Assembly (NCBI RefSeq): GCF_039679125.1
Contig: NZ_CP155551.1
Coordinates: 1,736,001 to 1,800,000, forward strand
Length of the DNA stretch: 64,000 bases
Direction: 5' to 3'
Origin: Blastococcus sp. HT6-4
GTDB lineage: Bacteria > Actinomycetota > Actinomycetes > Mycobacteriales > Geodermatophilaceae
Positions 9,454 to 18,761 of this stretch are shown in pieces. Every line of letters starts with the position of its first letter. Position 1 is the stretch's first letter. A program made the position numbers and the translations under genes. The notes below the pieces were generated by a model, which saw only the letters and a program-made list of their open reading frames with translations, did not search any database and was not told where the DNA came from.

Positions 9454-11141
9454 GCGCGCCCGGCGGGGCGCCGCGGCGGGGGAGGCACGCGTTCGACGAC
9501 CGTGCCGGTGGGATGTTCCCGTCGTTCCCGACGGCTCCCGGGACCTCCGTGGGCGGCTTCCCGCCGGGCGGCGCGCAGTCGTCGCAGCGCGGGTTCGACC
9601 GCGGCGCCGACGAGCACGGCTTCGGCCGCCAGCACCCGTCCGCGCCGCTGCCGCCCCTGCCCCGCGGTGTCTGGGACCGGCTGCACCCCCGGGAGGACGC
9701 CGACGACGAGGCCACCGTCGCCGCCCCCCGCCTGGGCCGGCTCCCCGACGAGCCGGCACCGGGCGAGCCGCAGCCCGACGACACGCCGACCTCCGCCCAC
9801 GCGTACGAGGACGAGACCGGGGGCCTGGACGTCATCGGCGCCAACGTCGACGACGACGCCCCGCGCCGGCGGGGTCTCCTGCGCGGCCGCCGGGCCGCCG
9901 GCCCGCCCCCGCAGGACACGGGTGCGGGTGGCCACCCCGGTGACGCGGTGGAGCGCGGGCAGGCGCAGGACGCACCGCACGACGCCACCGACCACCACCC
10001 GGTGGACGCCGAGCACGCGGCCGGCGCGACGGCGGCCGACGACGAGATCCCGGTCGTCCCCTACGACCCGCGGGCCGAGCGGAGCCGCCGGCGGCGCCGC
10101 CGGCGGCCGTTCGCCGTGGCCCTCGCCCTCCTCGTGCTCGGTGGCATGGTGGCCGGGATCGTGATCGGCGGCCAGCAGCTGCTGTCCATGGTCAACCCCG
10201 CCGCCCAGGACTACACCGGCAGCGGCACCGGCAGCGTCGACATCCGCGTGCAGCAGGGCGACACCCTCAGCGACATCGCCCGCACCCTCGAGGAGGCCGA
10301 CGTCGTGGCCTCCACCGGGCCGTTCATCGATGCGGCGTCGGCGAACCCGGCGGCGACCGGCATCCAGCCCGGCGTCTACACGATGCGGCAGCAGATGAGC
10401 GGAGAGGCGGCCCTGGAGCTGCTGCTGGACCCGGTCTCGCGCCAGGTGGCGCGGGTGACCGTCCCCGAGGGGTTCACGGTCGAGCAGATCCTCGCGCGGC
10501 TGGCGGAGGAGACCGGCACGCCGCTCGAGGAGCTGCAGGCGGCGGCCGACCCGGCCGCGCTCACCCTCCCCCCGTACGCCAACGGCCAGCTCGAGGGCTT
10601 CCTGTTCCCGGCGACCTACGACTTCGAGCCCGACACCACGCCGCAGCAGATGCTGCAGCGGATGATCGACACGTTCGTCGACGTGGCCGCCCGGCTGCGG
10701 CTGGAGGAGCGCGCCGCGGCACTGGGCCTCAGCCCGTACGAGGTGGTGACGGTCGCGTCGATGGTCCAGTCGGAGACGCGGCTGGACGAGGAGCGTCCCG
10801 ACGTGGCCCAGGTCATCTACAACCGGCTCGAGCAGGGGATCGCGCTCGGCATCGACGCCACGCTGGCCTACGGGCTGGACAAGAGCGGCAACGAGCTGAC
10901 CGTGTCGGACCTGCAGACCGACAGCCCGTACAACACCCGGACGCGCCAGGGGCTGCCGCCGACGCCGATCAGCTCGCCCGGCGAGGCCAGCCTGGAGGCG
11001 GCCCTCGCTCCCAGCAGCGGCGACCTCCTGTACTACGTGCTGGAGTCCGAGGACGGCTCGCACTTCTTCACCAGCGACTACTCGGAGTTCCAGGCCGCCC
11101 GGCAGCGGTGCGCCGAGGCCGATCTCGGATGCGGTGGCTGA
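9450..11141 (+). CDS. mltG: Endolytic murein transglycosylase MltG
   Basis: A 563-residue YceG/MltG protein, the inner-membrane lytic transglycosylase thought to terminate nascent glycan strands. Residues 1-215 are a low-complexity cytoplasmic region, rich in Pro, Asp, His and Arg. It ends in a basic cluster ([11 protein letters not shown]) immediately before one transmembrane helix near residues 218-241. The extracytoplasmic part contains a LysM-like segment ([14 protein letters not shown]) and the MltG catalytic core, with the catalytic glutamate in VQSETRL (Glu 442), [16 protein letters not shown], and [20 protein letters not shown]. The N-terminal extension is much longer than in E. coli. 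Overlaps ruvX by four bases and aroE by eight. Confidence 0.93.
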   Translation: MSAPGGAPRRGRHAFDDRAGGMFPSFPTAPGTSVGGFPPGGAQSSQRGFDRGADEHGFGRQHPSAPLPPLPRGVWDRLHPREDADDEATVAAPRLGRLPDEPAPGEPQPDDTPTSAHAYEDETGGLDVIGANVDDDAPRRRGLLRGRRAAGPPPQDTGAGGHPGDAVERGQAQDAPHDATDHHPVDAEHAAGATAADDEIPVVPYDPRAERSRRRRRRRPFAVALALLVLGGMVAGIVIGGQQLLSMVNPAAQDYTGSGTGSVDIRVQQGDTLSDIARTLEEADVVASTGPFIDAASANPAATGIQPGVYTMRQQMSGEAALELLLDPVSRQVARVTVPEGFTVEQILARLAEETGTPLEELQAAADPAALTLPPYANGQLEGFLFPATYDFEPDTTPQQMLQRMIDTFVDVAARLRLEERAAALGLSPYEVVTVASMVQSETRLDEERPDVAQVIYNRLEQGIALGIDATLAYGLDKSGNELTVSDLQTDSPYNTRTRQGLPPTPISSPGEASLEAALAPSSGDLLYYVLESEDGSHFFTSDYSEFQAARQRCAEADLGCGG

Positions 11142-11940
11142 GCGGCAGCAGCGGGCGGCGGTCCTCGGCCGGCCGGTGACGCACTCGCTCTCCCCGCTCC
11201 TGCACCGGGCCGCCTACGCCGCGCTGGGCCTCACCGACTGGAGCTACGACGCCCTGGACGTGGGGCCCGCGGACCTGCCGGTGCTCCTCGCCGGCCTCGG
11301 TGAGGAGTGGCGCGGCTTCTCGGTGACCATGCCGTGCAAGCAGGCGGCGGTCGAGGTCGCCGACGCGGTGGAGCCGCTGCCGCGCCTGCTCGGCGCGGCC
11401 AACACCCTCGTGCGCACCGCGGACGGGTGGCGCGCGGAGAACACCGACGTCACCGGTGTGGGCATGGCGCTGCAGCTGGCCGGGGTCGGGCACGTCGGGC
11501 ACGCGGCGATCCTCGGCGCCGGCGGGACGGCGGCGGCCGCGGCCGTGGCGCTGGCGTCGCTCGGGGCGCAGCAGGTCGACGTCGTCGTCCGGGAGCCCGC
11601 CCGCGCCGGTGAGGTGCTCCGGGTCCTCGACGCCCTGGGCGTGGACGCCCGGGTGCTCCCGCTGGCCGGGGCCGAGGTCGGGGCGCCGGTCGTGGTCAGC
11701 ACCGTCCCGGTGGGCGGCCAGCCGGCCGTCGCCGGCGTGGCGTGGCGGGCCGGTCAGACGGTGCTCGACGTGCTGTACGCCCCGTGGCCCACCCCGCTGG
11801 CCGAGCGGGTCACCGCGGCCGGGGGGACCGTCGTCAGCGGCCTCGAGGTGCTGTTCTGGCAGGCCACCGTGCAGGTGGAGCTCATGACCGGGCAGCCGGC
11901 GCCCATCGGTCCGATGCGCGCCGCGCTCGACGCCCGCTGA
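11134..11940 (+). CDS. aroE: Shikimate dehydrogenase
   Basis: A 268-residue NADPH-dependent enzyme that reduces 3-dehydroshikimate to shikimate in aromatic amino acid synthesis. The substrate loop SVTMPCKQ keeps the catalytic lysine, NTLVR and ENTDVTG carry the conserved Asn and catalytic Asp, and ILGAGGTAAAAAV is the dinucleotide-binding glycine loop. The C-terminal FWQATVQVELMTG matches the family ending. The GTG at 11134 lies inside the last codons of mltG (eight-base overlap), so translation is coupled to MltG. The other pathway genes aroC, aroK, aroB and aroQ follow after the prepilin peptidase gene. Confidence 0.94.
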   Translation: MAERQQRAAVLGRPVTHSLSPLLHRAAYAALGLTDWSYDALDVGPADLPVLLAGLGEEWRGFSVTMPCKQAAVEVADAVEPLPRLLGAANTLVRTADGWRAENTDVTGVGMALQLAGVGHVGHAAILGAGGTAAAAAVALASLGAQQVDVVVREPARAGEVLRVLDALGVDARVLPLAGAEVGAPVVVSTVPVGGQPAVAGVAWRAGQTVLDVLYAPWPTPLAERVTAAGGTVVSGLEVLFWQATVQVELMTGQPAPIGPMRAALDAR

Positions 11941-11949
11941 GGCGTCGCC

Positions 11950-12612
11950 GTGGACGTCGCACGGCCGGTGCTGGTCGGCGCGGCCCTCGTGGGTGCGCTG
12001 GCGGTCGGCCCGTGGCTGGCCCGCACCGCCGCCCGGCTCGCGGCCCGTGACCACCGCGCCGTCACCACTGCGCGGGCCATCGGCGTCGTCACCGGCCTCG
12101 TCGCCGCCGGGCTGGCCGGCGCGCTGCTCCTGGGCGGCCCGCGCCCGGCCACCGTGGCCCTCGCCTGGGCGGCCGGTGCGGCGGTGGTGCTGGCCGCGGT
12201 CGACCTCGCCGCGCACCGGCTGCCCGACCGGGTGCTCCTGCCGGCCGTGGTGGTCTGCGGAACGGCGCTGTTCGTCGACGCCGTCGTGCTGGGCACCTGG
12301 CTGCCGCTGGCGCGGGCGGCCGCCGCCGCTGCCGCGCTCGTCGTCGTCCCCGGCGTGCTCCGCCTGGTCGCCCCCTCGGCGCTGGGTTTCGGTGACGTGA
12401 AGCTGCTCGGCCTGATCGGGCTGGTCCTCGGCTGGTTCGGCGGCGGGGTGGTGCTCGCCGGCATCTTCCTCGGCCTGCTGGTCGGCGCGCTGGCCTCGGT
12501 CGCCCTGGTGGTCGTCGGGCGCGCGACCTGGCGCAGCGCCGTGCCCTTCGGGCCGCCCCTGCTCGTCGGCGCGGTCCTGGCGCTCCTGGTGGGCGGTGCG
12601 CCACCCGCGTGA
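11950..12612 (+). CDS. Prepilin peptidase (A24 family), short form
   Basis: A 220-residue polytopic membrane protease of the type IV prepilin peptidase family. The two catalytic aspartates are visible: one in [12 protein letters not shown] (about residue 85) and one in GFGDVKLLG (Asp 149). Transmembrane segments fill the rest. It lacks the N-terminal cysteine-rich methyltransferase domain of full-length PilD, as is usual for actinobacterial TadV/CpaA-like short forms. The substrate would be the leader of a type IV or Tad/Flp prepilin, cleaved at the cytoplasmic face. No pilin or pilus assembly genes lie in the window. It sits nine bases after aroE and is likely cotranscribed with it. Confidence 0.88.
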   Translation: MDVARPVLVGAALVGALAVGPWLARTAARLAARDHRAVTTARAIGVVTGLVAAGLAGALLLGGPRPATVALAWAAGAAVVLAAVDLAAHRLPDRVLLPAVVVCGTALFVDAVVLGTWLPLARAAAAAAALVVVPGVLRLVAPSALGFGDVKLLGLIGLVLGWFGGGVVLAGIFLGLLVGALASVALVVVGRATWRSAVPFGPPLLVGAVLALLVGGAPPA

Positions 12613-12645
12613 GCCATGCCACCGGGGCGCGCGACACGGGCCTGG

Positions 12646-12658
12646 CAGAATCCCCGGC
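12646..12658 (+). promoter_or_regulatory. Candidate leaderless promoter -10 of aroC
   Basis: CAGAAT at 12646-12651 lies seven bases before the ATG at 12659. It departs from TANNNT at the first base but is the most AT-rich hexamer in the gap, at the spacing seen at other starts in this window. It would allow aroC-aroK-aroB-aroQ to be transcribed independently of aroE. Confidence 0.35.
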
Positions 12659-13852
12659 ATGTTGCGCTGGCTGACCGCCGGTGAGTCGCACGGCCAGCAG
12701 CTCACCGCCATCCTCGAGGGCCTCCCCGCCGGGGTCGAGGTCCAGACCTCCGACCTCGACCTGCAGCTGGCCCGCCGCCGGCTCGGTCACGGCCGGGGCG
12801 CCCGCATGTCCTTCGAGCAGGACGTCGTCACGATCACCGGGGGAGTGCGGCACGGCCGCACCCAGGGCGGGCCGATCGCCGTCCAGGTGGGCAACACCGA
12901 GTGGCCCAAGTGGCAGACGGTCATGGCCGCCGACCCGGTGGACGCCGACGTGCTCGCCGGCCAGGCCCGCAACGCGCCGCTCACCCGGCCGCGCCCGGGG
13001 CACGCCGACCTCGCCGGCATGCAGAAGTACGGCTTCGACGACGCCCGCCCGGTGCTCGAGCGGGCGAGCGCGCGCGAGACGGCGGCCCGGGTGGCGCTCG
13101 GTGCGATCGCGCAGGCGTTCCTGCGGCAGACCGTGGGCGTCTCCGTGGTGAGCCACGTCGTCGGCATCGGCCCGGTCGTCGCTCCCGACGGCCTGGTGCC
13201 CGGCCCCGACGACAACCCGCGCCTGGACGAGGACCCGGTGCGCTGCGCCGACCCCGCCACGAGCGAGCGGATGATCGCCGAGATCGACGACGCCCGGAAG
13301 ACCGGCGACACCCTGGGTGGCGTCATCGAGGTCGTCGTGCACGGGCTGCCCCCGGGCCTGGGCACCCACGTGCACTGGGACCGCCGGCTCGACGCCCGCC
13401 TGGCCGCCGCGCTGATGGGCGTCCAGTCGGTGAAGGCGGTCGAGGTGGGCGACGGGCTGGAGACCGCCCGCCGCCGCGGCTCGGTGGCCCACGACGAGAT
13501 CGTGCTCTCCGGCTCGGCCGACGGGCAGCCGCGGGTGCAGCGGCTCACCGACCGCGCCGGCGGGATCGAGGGCGGCATGACCAACGGCGAGGTGCTGCGG
13601 GTCCGTGCCGCCATGAAGCCGATCAGCACGGTGCCGCGGGCGCTGCAGACCGTCGACGTCGCCACGGGTGAGCCGGCGGTCGCCATCAACCAGCGCAGCG
13701 ACGCCTGCGCGGTGCCGCGCGGCAGCGTGGTGATGGAGGCGATGGTCGCCCTGGTGCTGGCCGACGTGGTGCTGGAGAAGTTCGGCGGCGACTCGGTGGC
13801 CGAGACCCGGCGCAACGCCCGGGCCTACCTCGACTCCCTGCCGTACCGGTGA
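12659..13852 (+). CDS. aroC: Chorismate synthase
   Basis: A 397-residue enzyme that converts EPSP to chorismate using reduced FMN, the last common step of aromatic amino acid synthesis. Family signatures are the N-terminal [13 protein letters not shown], the histidine-containing [15 protein letters not shown] (phosphate-binding arginines), [14 protein letters not shown], and [11 protein letters not shown] near the middle, with [18 protein letters not shown] toward the end. Full length for the family. The stop overlaps the aroK start by four bases (GTGA), beginning a coupled aroC-aroK-aroB-aroQ-peptidase chain. Confidence 0.97.
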   Translation: MLRWLTAGESHGQQLTAILEGLPAGVEVQTSDLDLQLARRRLGHGRGARMSFEQDVVTITGGVRHGRTQGGPIAVQVGNTEWPKWQTVMAADPVDADVLAGQARNAPLTRPRPGHADLAGMQKYGFDDARPVLERASARETAARVALGAIAQAFLRQTVGVSVVSHVVGIGPVVAPDGLVPGPDDNPRLDEDPVRCADPATSERMIAEIDDARKTGDTLGGVIEVVVHGLPPGLGTHVHWDRRLDARLAAALMGVQSVKAVEVGDGLETARRRGSVAHDEIVLSGSADGQPRVQRLTDRAGGIEGGMTNGEVLRVRAAMKPISTVPRALQTVDVATGEPAVAINQRSDACAVPRGSVVMEAMVALVLADVVLEKFGGDSVAETRRNARAYLDSLPYR

Positions 13853-14385
13853 CGCGCCCGGTCATGGTCATCGTGGGTCCGCCCGCGTCCGGCAAGACCA
13901 CGGTCGGCACCGCCGTCGCCGCCGCCCGCGGGCTGCCCTTCCGGGACACCGACCGCGACGTCGAGGACGGGACCGGGACGACGGTCGCCGACCTGTTCGT
14001 CCAGCACGGCGAGCCGCACTTCCGCGCGCTGGAGGAGCGGGCCGTGGCCCGGGCGCTGGCCGAGCACGACGGCGTCCTGGCGCTCGGCGGTGGTGCGGTG
14101 ACCAGCGCCGCCAGCCGGGAGCTGCTGGTGGCCTACGGGAAGGCCGGCGGCACCGTGGTCTGGCTCGACGTCGACGTCGCCTCCGCCGCCAAGAGGGTGG
14201 GCCTGTCCCGCGACCGCCCGCTGCTGGCAGTGAACCCGCGCGCGATGCTGCGCACCATGCTCGAACAGCGCGCCCCCCTCTACGCGGCGGTCGCCACCCA
14301 CCCGGTGACCACCGCGGGGCGCTCGCCGGAGGAGGTCGTCGCCGAGGTGCTCGCCGTCCTGACGCCCGAGGAGGAGGCCCGGTGA
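13849..14385 (+). CDS. aroK: Shikimate kinase
   Basis: A 178-residue P-loop kinase phosphorylating shikimate at O3. The Walker A loop GPPASGKTT is at about residues 8-16, the shikimate-binding aspartate pair is in [10 protein letters not shown], the GGGAV motif (ALGGGAVTS) is at about 80, and the LID arginines are in GLSRDRPLL. Size and motifs are typical. GTG start within the aroC stop codon and stop overlapping aroB by four bases. Confidence 0.95.
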   Translation: MTRPVMVIVGPPASGKTTVGTAVAAARGLPFRDTDRDVEDGTGTTVADLFVQHGEPHFRALEERAVARALAEHDGVLALGGGAVTSAASRELLVAYGKAGGTVVWLDVDVASAAKRVGLSRDRPLLAVNPRAMLRTMLEQRAPLYAAVATHPVTTAGRSPEEVVAEVLAVLTPEEEAR

Positions 14386-15443
14386 CCCGCCGCGTCCCCG
14401 TCGCGGGGGAGAAGCCCTACGAGGTGGTCATCGGCGCCGGCGCCCATGCCGAGCTCGGGCTCGTGCTGGCCGGCACCCCGAAGGCCGCCGTCGTCCACGC
14501 ACCGCCGCTGGCCGCTGCCGCCGGCGCCGCCGTCGAGACGCTGCAGAGCGCCGGCGTGGCCGCCGAGGCGGTCGTCGTGCCCGACGGCGAGGCGGCGAAG
14601 ACCGCCCAGGTGGCCGCCGGGGCCTGGGAGGAGTTCGGCCGTCTCGGGCTCACCCGCTCCGACGCCGTCGTCGGGATCGGCGGTGGCGCGGTGACCGACC
14701 TGGCCGGCTTCCTCGCCGCCACCTGGACCCGCGGTGTCCGCGTCGTCCAGGTGCCGACCAGCCTGCTCGGCATGGTGGACGCCGCCGTGGGTGGCAAGAC
14801 CGGGATCAACACCTCGGCCGGCAAGAACCTGGTCGGCGCCTTCCACCCGCCGGCGGCGGTGCTCGCCGACACCGACCTGCTGGCCGGGCTGCCCGAGGCG
14901 GAGTTCCGGTCGGGCATGGCCGAGGTGGTCAAGTGCGGGTTCATCGCCGACCCCCGCATCCTCGAGCTCCTCGAGGCCGACCCCACCGGCCGCCGGGACA
15001 CCGAGGAGCTGATCGAGCGCGCGGTGCGGGTGAAGGCCGCCGCGGTGGGGGAGGACCTGCACGACACGGGAGTGCGGGAGTTCCTCAACTACGGGCACAC
15101 CCTCGGCCACGCCGTGGAGCGGGTCGAGGACTTCGGCTGGCGGCACGGGGAGGCCGTGGCCGTCGGGCTCGTCTTCGCCGCCGAGCTGGCCGGCCGGGCC
15201 GGGCTGCTGACGCCGGCGGAGGTGGCCCGGCACCGCACGCTGGTCGCGGCCATGGGGCTGCCCACCCGGTACGCCGGGGACTGGTCGCGGTTGCAGGCGG
15301 TGATGCGGGTGGACAAGAAGGCCCGGGGCGCCTCCCTGCGCTTCGTCGTCCTCGACGGGCTGGGCAACCCGAGAATCCTGACCGACCCCGACCAGGCCTG
15401 GCTCGACGCCGCCTGGGCCGCCGTGAGCGAGGAGATAGCATGA
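14382..15443 (+). CDS. aroB: 3-Dehydroquinate synthase
   Basis: A 353-residue NAD- and metal-dependent enzyme that cyclises DAHP to 3-dehydroquinate. Key segments are [17 protein letters not shown] (NAD-binding glycine-rich region, about residues 98-115), [20 protein letters not shown] with the active-site lysine, and the metal-binding residues in [12 protein letters not shown] (Glu), [11 protein letters not shown] and RHGEAVAVG (His). The conserved DKK (VDKKARG) occurs near the C-terminus. It overlaps aroK by four bases and aroQ by four bases (ATGA). Confidence 0.96.
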   Translation: MTRRVPVAGEKPYEVVIGAGAHAELGLVLAGTPKAAVVHAPPLAAAAGAAVETLQSAGVAAEAVVVPDGEAAKTAQVAAGAWEEFGRLGLTRSDAVVGIGGGAVTDLAGFLAATWTRGVRVVQVPTSLLGMVDAAVGGKTGINTSAGKNLVGAFHPPAAVLADTDLLAGLPEAEFRSGMAEVVKCGFIADPRILELLEADPTGRRDTEELIERAVRVKAAAVGEDLHDTGVREFLNYGHTLGHAVERVEDFGWRHGEAVAVGLVFAAELAGRAGLLTPAEVARHRTLVAAMGLPTRYAGDWSRLQAVMRVDKKARGASLRFVVLDGLGNPRILTDPDQAWLDAAWAAVSEEIA

Positions 15444-15874
15444 CCATCCAGGTCCTGAACGGCGCCAATCTGGGACGGCTCGGTACCCGCGAGCCCGAGG
15501 TCTACGGGACGACGACGTACGCGCAGCTGGCCGAGCTCGTGGAGGCCGCGGCCCGTGAGCTCGGGGTCGAGGTGCGGGTGCGGCAGACCGACGACGAGGG
15601 CGAGCTGCTGCGCTGGATCCACGAGGCCACCGACGCCGGCGACCCGATCGTCGTGAACCCCGGCGGCTGGACGCACAACTCGGTCGTCCTGCACGACGCG
15701 CTCGCCGCGGTGACCGCCCCGGTGGTCGAGGTGCACATCAGCAACATCCACCGGCGCGAGGAGTTCCGGCGGCACTCCTACGTCTCCCGGGTCGCCGACG
15801 GCGTCATCGCCGGGCTCGGGGTGCACGGGTACGTGGTGGCGCTGCAATGGCTCGTCCTGCGGGGCGTCTCGTGA
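15440..15874 (+). CDS. aroQ: 3-Dehydroquinate dehydratase, type II
   Basis: A 144-residue dodecameric type II dehydroquinase that converts 3-dehydroquinate to 3-dehydroshikimate. It begins with [19 protein letters not shown], carrying the catalytic Arg and the Tyr on the flexible loop, and contains [16 protein letters not shown] (active-site Asn) and [15 protein letters not shown] with the catalytic His. The Asp/Gln/Asn and His set is intact. ATG overlaps the aroB stop (ATGA); the stop overlaps the peptidase gene (GTGA). Confidence 0.96.
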   Translation: MTIQVLNGANLGRLGTREPEVYGTTTYAQLAELVEAAARELGVEVRVRQTDDEGELLRWIHEATDAGDPIVVNPGGWTHNSVVLHDALAAVTAPVVEVHISNIHRREEFRRHSYVSRVADGVIAGLGVHGYVVALQWLVLRGVS

Positions 15875-16989
15875 GCCGCGACACCACGCGGGAGGCGGCG
15901 CGGCGGGACGCGCTGCGGGCCGCCGCGGCCGAGCGCGGGCTCGACGCCGTCCTGGTCACCAACCTGCTCAACGTCCGCTACCTGACCGGCTTCACCGGCT
16001 CGAACGGCGCCCTGCTGGTGCGCACGGCGGGGGACGACCTGTTCGGCACCGACGGCCGGTACACCACCCAGGCCGCGGCGCAGGTGTCGGGCTGCGAGCT
16101 GGTGGAGGACCGCTCGACGGTGGCGGGGCTGGCCAAGCTGGCGGTGCGGCGGGGCACCGGCCGGCTGGGCTACGAGTCGCACGACCTCACCGTCGACGGG
16201 CTGGCCGCGCTGGAGAAGGTGCTGGCCGAGGCGGCGACCTCTGGCCGGACGGCGCCCGAGCTGACGTCGGTGCGTCGCATCGTGGAGGGGCAGCGCGCGA
16301 TCAAGGACGAGCGCGAGGTCGAGCTGCTGCGGCAGGCGTGTGCGATCGCCGACCAGGCGCTGGCCGAGCTGGCCGCCGAGGGTGCGCTGCGGCCCGGCCG
16401 GACCGAGCTGGAGGTCGGCCGGGAGCTCGACGCGCGCATGCTGGCGCTCGGCGCCGAGGCGCCGTCGTTCGAGACGATCGTGGCCACCGGCGCGAACTCG
16501 GCGATCCCGCACCACCGCCCGGACTCGACCGTCCTCCGCGGGGGTGACTTCCTCAAGCTCGACTTCGGCGCGACCGTCGAGGGCTACCACTCCGACATGA
16601 CCCGGACCCTGGTGCTGGGCCACGCGGCGGACTGGCAGCGGGAGATCTACGAGCTCGTCGCCGCCGCGCAGGCCGCCGGCCGGGCCGCGCTGGCGGTGGG
16701 TGCCGACGTCGTCGCGGTGGACGCCGCCGCCCGCGACGTGATCGTCGCCGCAGGCCACGGGGAGCACTTCACCCACGGTCTCGGGCACGGCGTGGGCCTG
16801 GAGATCCACGAGGCACCGGGCATCGGCCAGCAGGGCGCGGGTAGGCTGGCCGCCGGCATGGCCGTCACCGTGGAGCCGGGCGTGTACCTGCCCGGCCACG
16901 GCGGTGTCCGGATCGAGGACACCCTGATCGTCACCGACGACGCGCCCGAGTTGTTGACCCTCACGAGCAAGGAACTGCTGGTTCTCTAG
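15871..16989 (+). CDS. M24 family metallopeptidase (Xaa-Pro aminopeptidase/dipeptidase type)
   Basis: A 372-residue pita-bread peptidase related to aminopeptidase P and prolidase. The N-terminal creatinase-like domain covers residues 1-135 ([23 protein letters not shown]). The catalytic domain shows the metal ligands: two aspartates in [18 protein letters not shown], His in [13 protein letters not shown], and two glutamates in VEPGVYLPG and GVRIEDT. It probably removes residues next to proline during peptide turnover in the cytoplasm. The GTG at 15871 sits in the aroQ stop codon; an in-frame ATG at 15847 would lie inside aroQ and lacks support. It directly precedes efp with no gap, the common actinobacterial order. 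Confidence 0.92.
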   Translation: MSRDTTREAARRDALRAAAAERGLDAVLVTNLLNVRYLTGFTGSNGALLVRTAGDDLFGTDGRYTTQAAAQVSGCELVEDRSTVAGLAKLAVRRGTGRLGYESHDLTVDGLAALEKVLAEAATSGRTAPELTSVRRIVEGQRAIKDEREVELLRQACAIADQALAELAAEGALRPGRTELEVGRELDARMLALGAEAPSFETIVATGANSAIPHHRPDSTVLRGGDFLKLDFGATVEGYHSDMTRTLVLGHAADWQREIYELVAAAQAAGRAALAVGADVVAVDAAARDVIVAAGHGEHFTHGLGHGVGLEIHEAPGIGQQGAGRLAAGMAVTVEPGVYLPGHGGVRIEDTLIVTDDAPELLTLTSKELLVL

Positions 16990-17550
16990 ATGGCTACCAC
17001 CAACGACCTGAAGAACGGCATCGTCCTCAACCTGGACGGCCAGCTCTGGACCGTCACCGACTTCCAGCACGTCAAGCCCGGCAAGGGCGGCGCCTTCGTG
17101 CGGACGACGCTGAAGAACGTGCTGTCGGGCAAGGTCGTGGACAAGACCTTCAACGCCGGCACCAAGGTCGAGACGGCCAACGTGGACAAGCGGTCGATGA
17201 CCTACCTGTACAAGGAGGGCACCGACTTCGTCTTCATGGACGGCGACACGTTCGAGCAGATCTACGTGCCCACCGAGACCGTCGGCTCGGGTGCGGACTA
17301 CCTGCTCGACAACACCGAGGTCGTCGTGGCCATGCACGACGGCACGCCGCTGTACGTCGAGCTGCCGGTGACGATGGAGCTCGTCGTCGAGCACACCGAC
17401 CCGGGCCTGCAGGGCGACCGCTCCACCGGTGGCACGAAGCCCGCCACCCTGGAGACCGGCGCGCAGATCCAGGTGCCGCTGTTCATCAGCACCGGCGAGA
17501 AGCTCAAGGTCGACACCCGCGACGGCCGGTACCTCGGCCGCGCCAACTGA
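16990..17550 (+). CDS. efp: Elongation factor P
   Basis: A 186-residue EF-P, which binds the ribosome between the P and E sites and rescues stalling at polyproline. The N-terminal KOW-like domain carries the tip loop [15 protein letters not shown] with the lysine that enters the peptidyl transferase centre. The two OB domains follow, with the typical ending [17 protein letters not shown]. The ATG follows the peptidase stop codon directly. No gene for a lysine-modifying enzyme (EpmA/EpmB, YmfI, EarP) is seen in the window. Confidence 0.97.
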   Translation: MATTNDLKNGIVLNLDGQLWTVTDFQHVKPGKGGAFVRTTLKNVLSGKVVDKTFNAGTKVETANVDKRSMTYLYKEGTDFVFMDGDTFEQIYVPTETVGSGADYLLDNTEVVVAMHDGTPLYVELPVTMELVVEHTDPGLQGDRSTGGTKPATLETGAQIQVPLFISTGEKLKVDTRDGRYLGRAN

Positions 17551-17564
17551 GCGCCGGTTCTCCC

Positions 17565-17987
17565 ATGGCTGCACGGTCGAAGGCGCGCAAGCGTGCGGTT
17601 GACGTCCTCTACGAGGCCGATGTCCGGAGCCGTGACCGGCTGGAACTGCTCCGCGAGCGGGTCGCCGACGGCAACCCGCCCGTGCCCGACCACACCGTCC
17701 GCCTCGTCGAGGGCGTGGAGGAGAACCGCTCCCGCATCGACGAGCTGATCGAGACCCACACCTCCGGCTGGTCGCTGGACCGGCTGCCCGACGTCGACCG
17801 CGCGATCCTGCGGATGGCCACCTACGAGCTGCTCTGGGCCGACGACGTGCCCGACGCGGTGGTCATCGACGAGGCGGTGGAGCTCGCGAAGGCGCTGTCC
17901 ACCGACGAGTCCCCCCGGTACGTCAACGGCGTCCTCGGCGCCATCCTCCAGGCCGAGATCCCGAGTCAGGGACTGCCGAACGCCTGA
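17565..17987 (+). CDS. nusB: Transcription antitermination factor NusB
   Basis: A 140-residue NusB, partner of NusE in the antitermination complex on rRNA operons. It begins ARSKARKRAVDVLYEADVR and contains WSLDRLPDVDRAILRMATYEL and DEAVELAKALSTDESPRYVNGVLGAI as conserved family stretches. Spaced 14 bases after efp and presumably cotranscribed with it. It ends the core block; a stem-loop follows, then the accessory block. In many actinobacteria bldD and pyrR come next to nusB (recall), so the 18.1-24 kb segment looks inserted. Confidence 0.94.
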   Translation: MAARSKARKRAVDVLYEADVRSRDRLELLRERVADGNPPVPDHTVRLVEGVEENRSRIDELIETHTSGWSLDRLPDVDRAILRMATYELLWADDVPDAVVIDEAVELAKALSTDESPRYVNGVLGAILQAEIPSQGLPNA

Positions 17988-18030
17988 GGCCGGGGGTGGA
18001 CCCACGCGGTTCGTCCGGCTACGTGGCCGA

Positions 18031-18051
18031 CTGCGTCCGTCGCGGACGCAG
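18031..18051 (+). terminator. Stem-loop after efp-nusB (U-less terminator candidate)
   Basis: CTGCGTCCG (18031-18039) and CGGACGCAG (18043-18051) form a perfect nine-base-pair stem with a three-base loop, 43 bases after the nusB stop. No T-tract follows, as is common for terminator hairpins in high-GC actinobacteria. Confidence 0.5.
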
Positions 18052-18091
18052 GGCGGCGAGTTGTCGTCCGATACACGGGCGTGCTGGGCCA

Positions 18092-18103
18092 TAGACTGCA
18101 CCT
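18092..18103 (+). promoter_or_regulatory. Candidate leaderless promoter -10 of the XRE/cupin gene
   Basis: TAGACT at 18092-18097 lies six bases before the GTG at 18104. No -35 element is found at standard spacing. Confidence 0.4.
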
Positions 18104-18706
18104 GTGTCCAGAGCAAGGCCCAGCAGGCAGCCTGACGACCTCCCGCCGTGGACCAACGTCCTGGGACGCCGACTGCGCGAGATCAGGAGCAGTCGCGGTG
18201 AGTCGCTGGCCAGCGTCGGTGCCGCGACCGGCGTCTCCTCCTCGTTCCTCTCCCTGCTCGAACAGGGGCGCACCGACGTGAGCCTCGGCCGGCTCCTGCC
18301 CGTGCTCGACCACTACGGGCTCGGCATCGAGGAGGTGTTCGCCAACGGCAGGGCGCCGCGCGAGAGCGTGGTGCGGGCCGACGAACGGACGCCGGTGTTC
18401 TCCATCGCCGAGGGCGTCGAGGTGTTCCTCGCCGCCCCCGACCGCCGGCACCCCTTCACGCCCTTCGTGGTGGAGTACCGGCGCGAGTCCGCGATGACGA
18501 GCTGGTCCGAGCACGCCGGCGAGGAGTTCATCTTCGTCCTGGAGGGCAGCCTCGCCCTGGAGTTCCGTGACGAGGAACCCGTCGTCCTCCACCATGGGGA
18601 CTCGATCTTCTTCCCGTCGACGACGCCGCATCGGATCTCGTCGGCCGAAGGGGACCTGGCTCGGGCACTCGTCGTCTCCACGGAAGCGCGTGTCGCGACG
18701 ACCTGA
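18104..18706 (+). CDS. XRE-family regulator with C-terminal cupin sensor domain
   Basis: A 200-residue transcription factor. Residues 24-78 are an XRE helix-turn-helix (GRRLREIRSSRG, ASVGAATGVSSSFLSLLEQG, SLGRLLPVLDHYG). Residues 115-195 form a cupin_2 barrel (EEFIFVLEGSLALEFRDEE, HHGDSIFFPSTTPHRI) likely to bind a small-molecule ligand. XRE-cupin proteins usually control adjacent catabolic or transport operons. It lies 55 bases upstream of the hydrolase-aldolase-monooxygenase-RidA operon in the same direction, and a repeat-containing gap (18719-18758) offers a candidate operator. GTG start with no ribosome binding site and a -10-like TAGACT six bases upstream. The inducer is not known. Confidence 0.85.
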   Translation: MSRARPSRQPDDLPPWTNVLGRRLREIRSSRGESLASVGAATGVSSSFLSLLEQGRTDVSLGRLLPVLDHYGLGIEEVFANGRAPRESVVRADERTPVFSIAEGVEVFLAAPDRRHPFTPFVVEYRRESAMTSWSEHAGEEFIFVLEGSLALEFRDEEPVVLHHGDSIFFPSTTPHRISSAEGDLARALVVSTEARVATT

Positions 18707-18718
18707 GTAAAGGGCGTC

Positions 18719-18758
18719 CAGTCTGTTGACGTACTAGCCACTCTATAGAACAGTCTGT
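18719..18758 (+). promoter_or_regulatory. Candidate operator/promoter of the catabolic operon
   Basis: CAGTCTGT occurs twice (18719-18726 and 18751-18758), 32 bases apart start to start, about three helical turns. Between them lies TTGACG (18726) and an eight-base palindrome TCTATAGA (18742-18749); CTGTT (18723-18727) and AACAG (18749-18753) also form an inverted repeat. This AT-rich island right before the hydrolase GTG (18762) is the likely promoter/operator. The XRE/cupin protein is the obvious candidate ligand, by inference from position. Confidence 0.45.
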
Positions 18759-18761
18759 GCT

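Noticed and set aside
18726..18749. TTGACG/TATAGA as a standard promoter of the hydrolase gene
   Set aside because: The hexamers are only 12 bases apart, too short for a normal sigma-70-type spacer; the segment is reported as an operator candidate instead.
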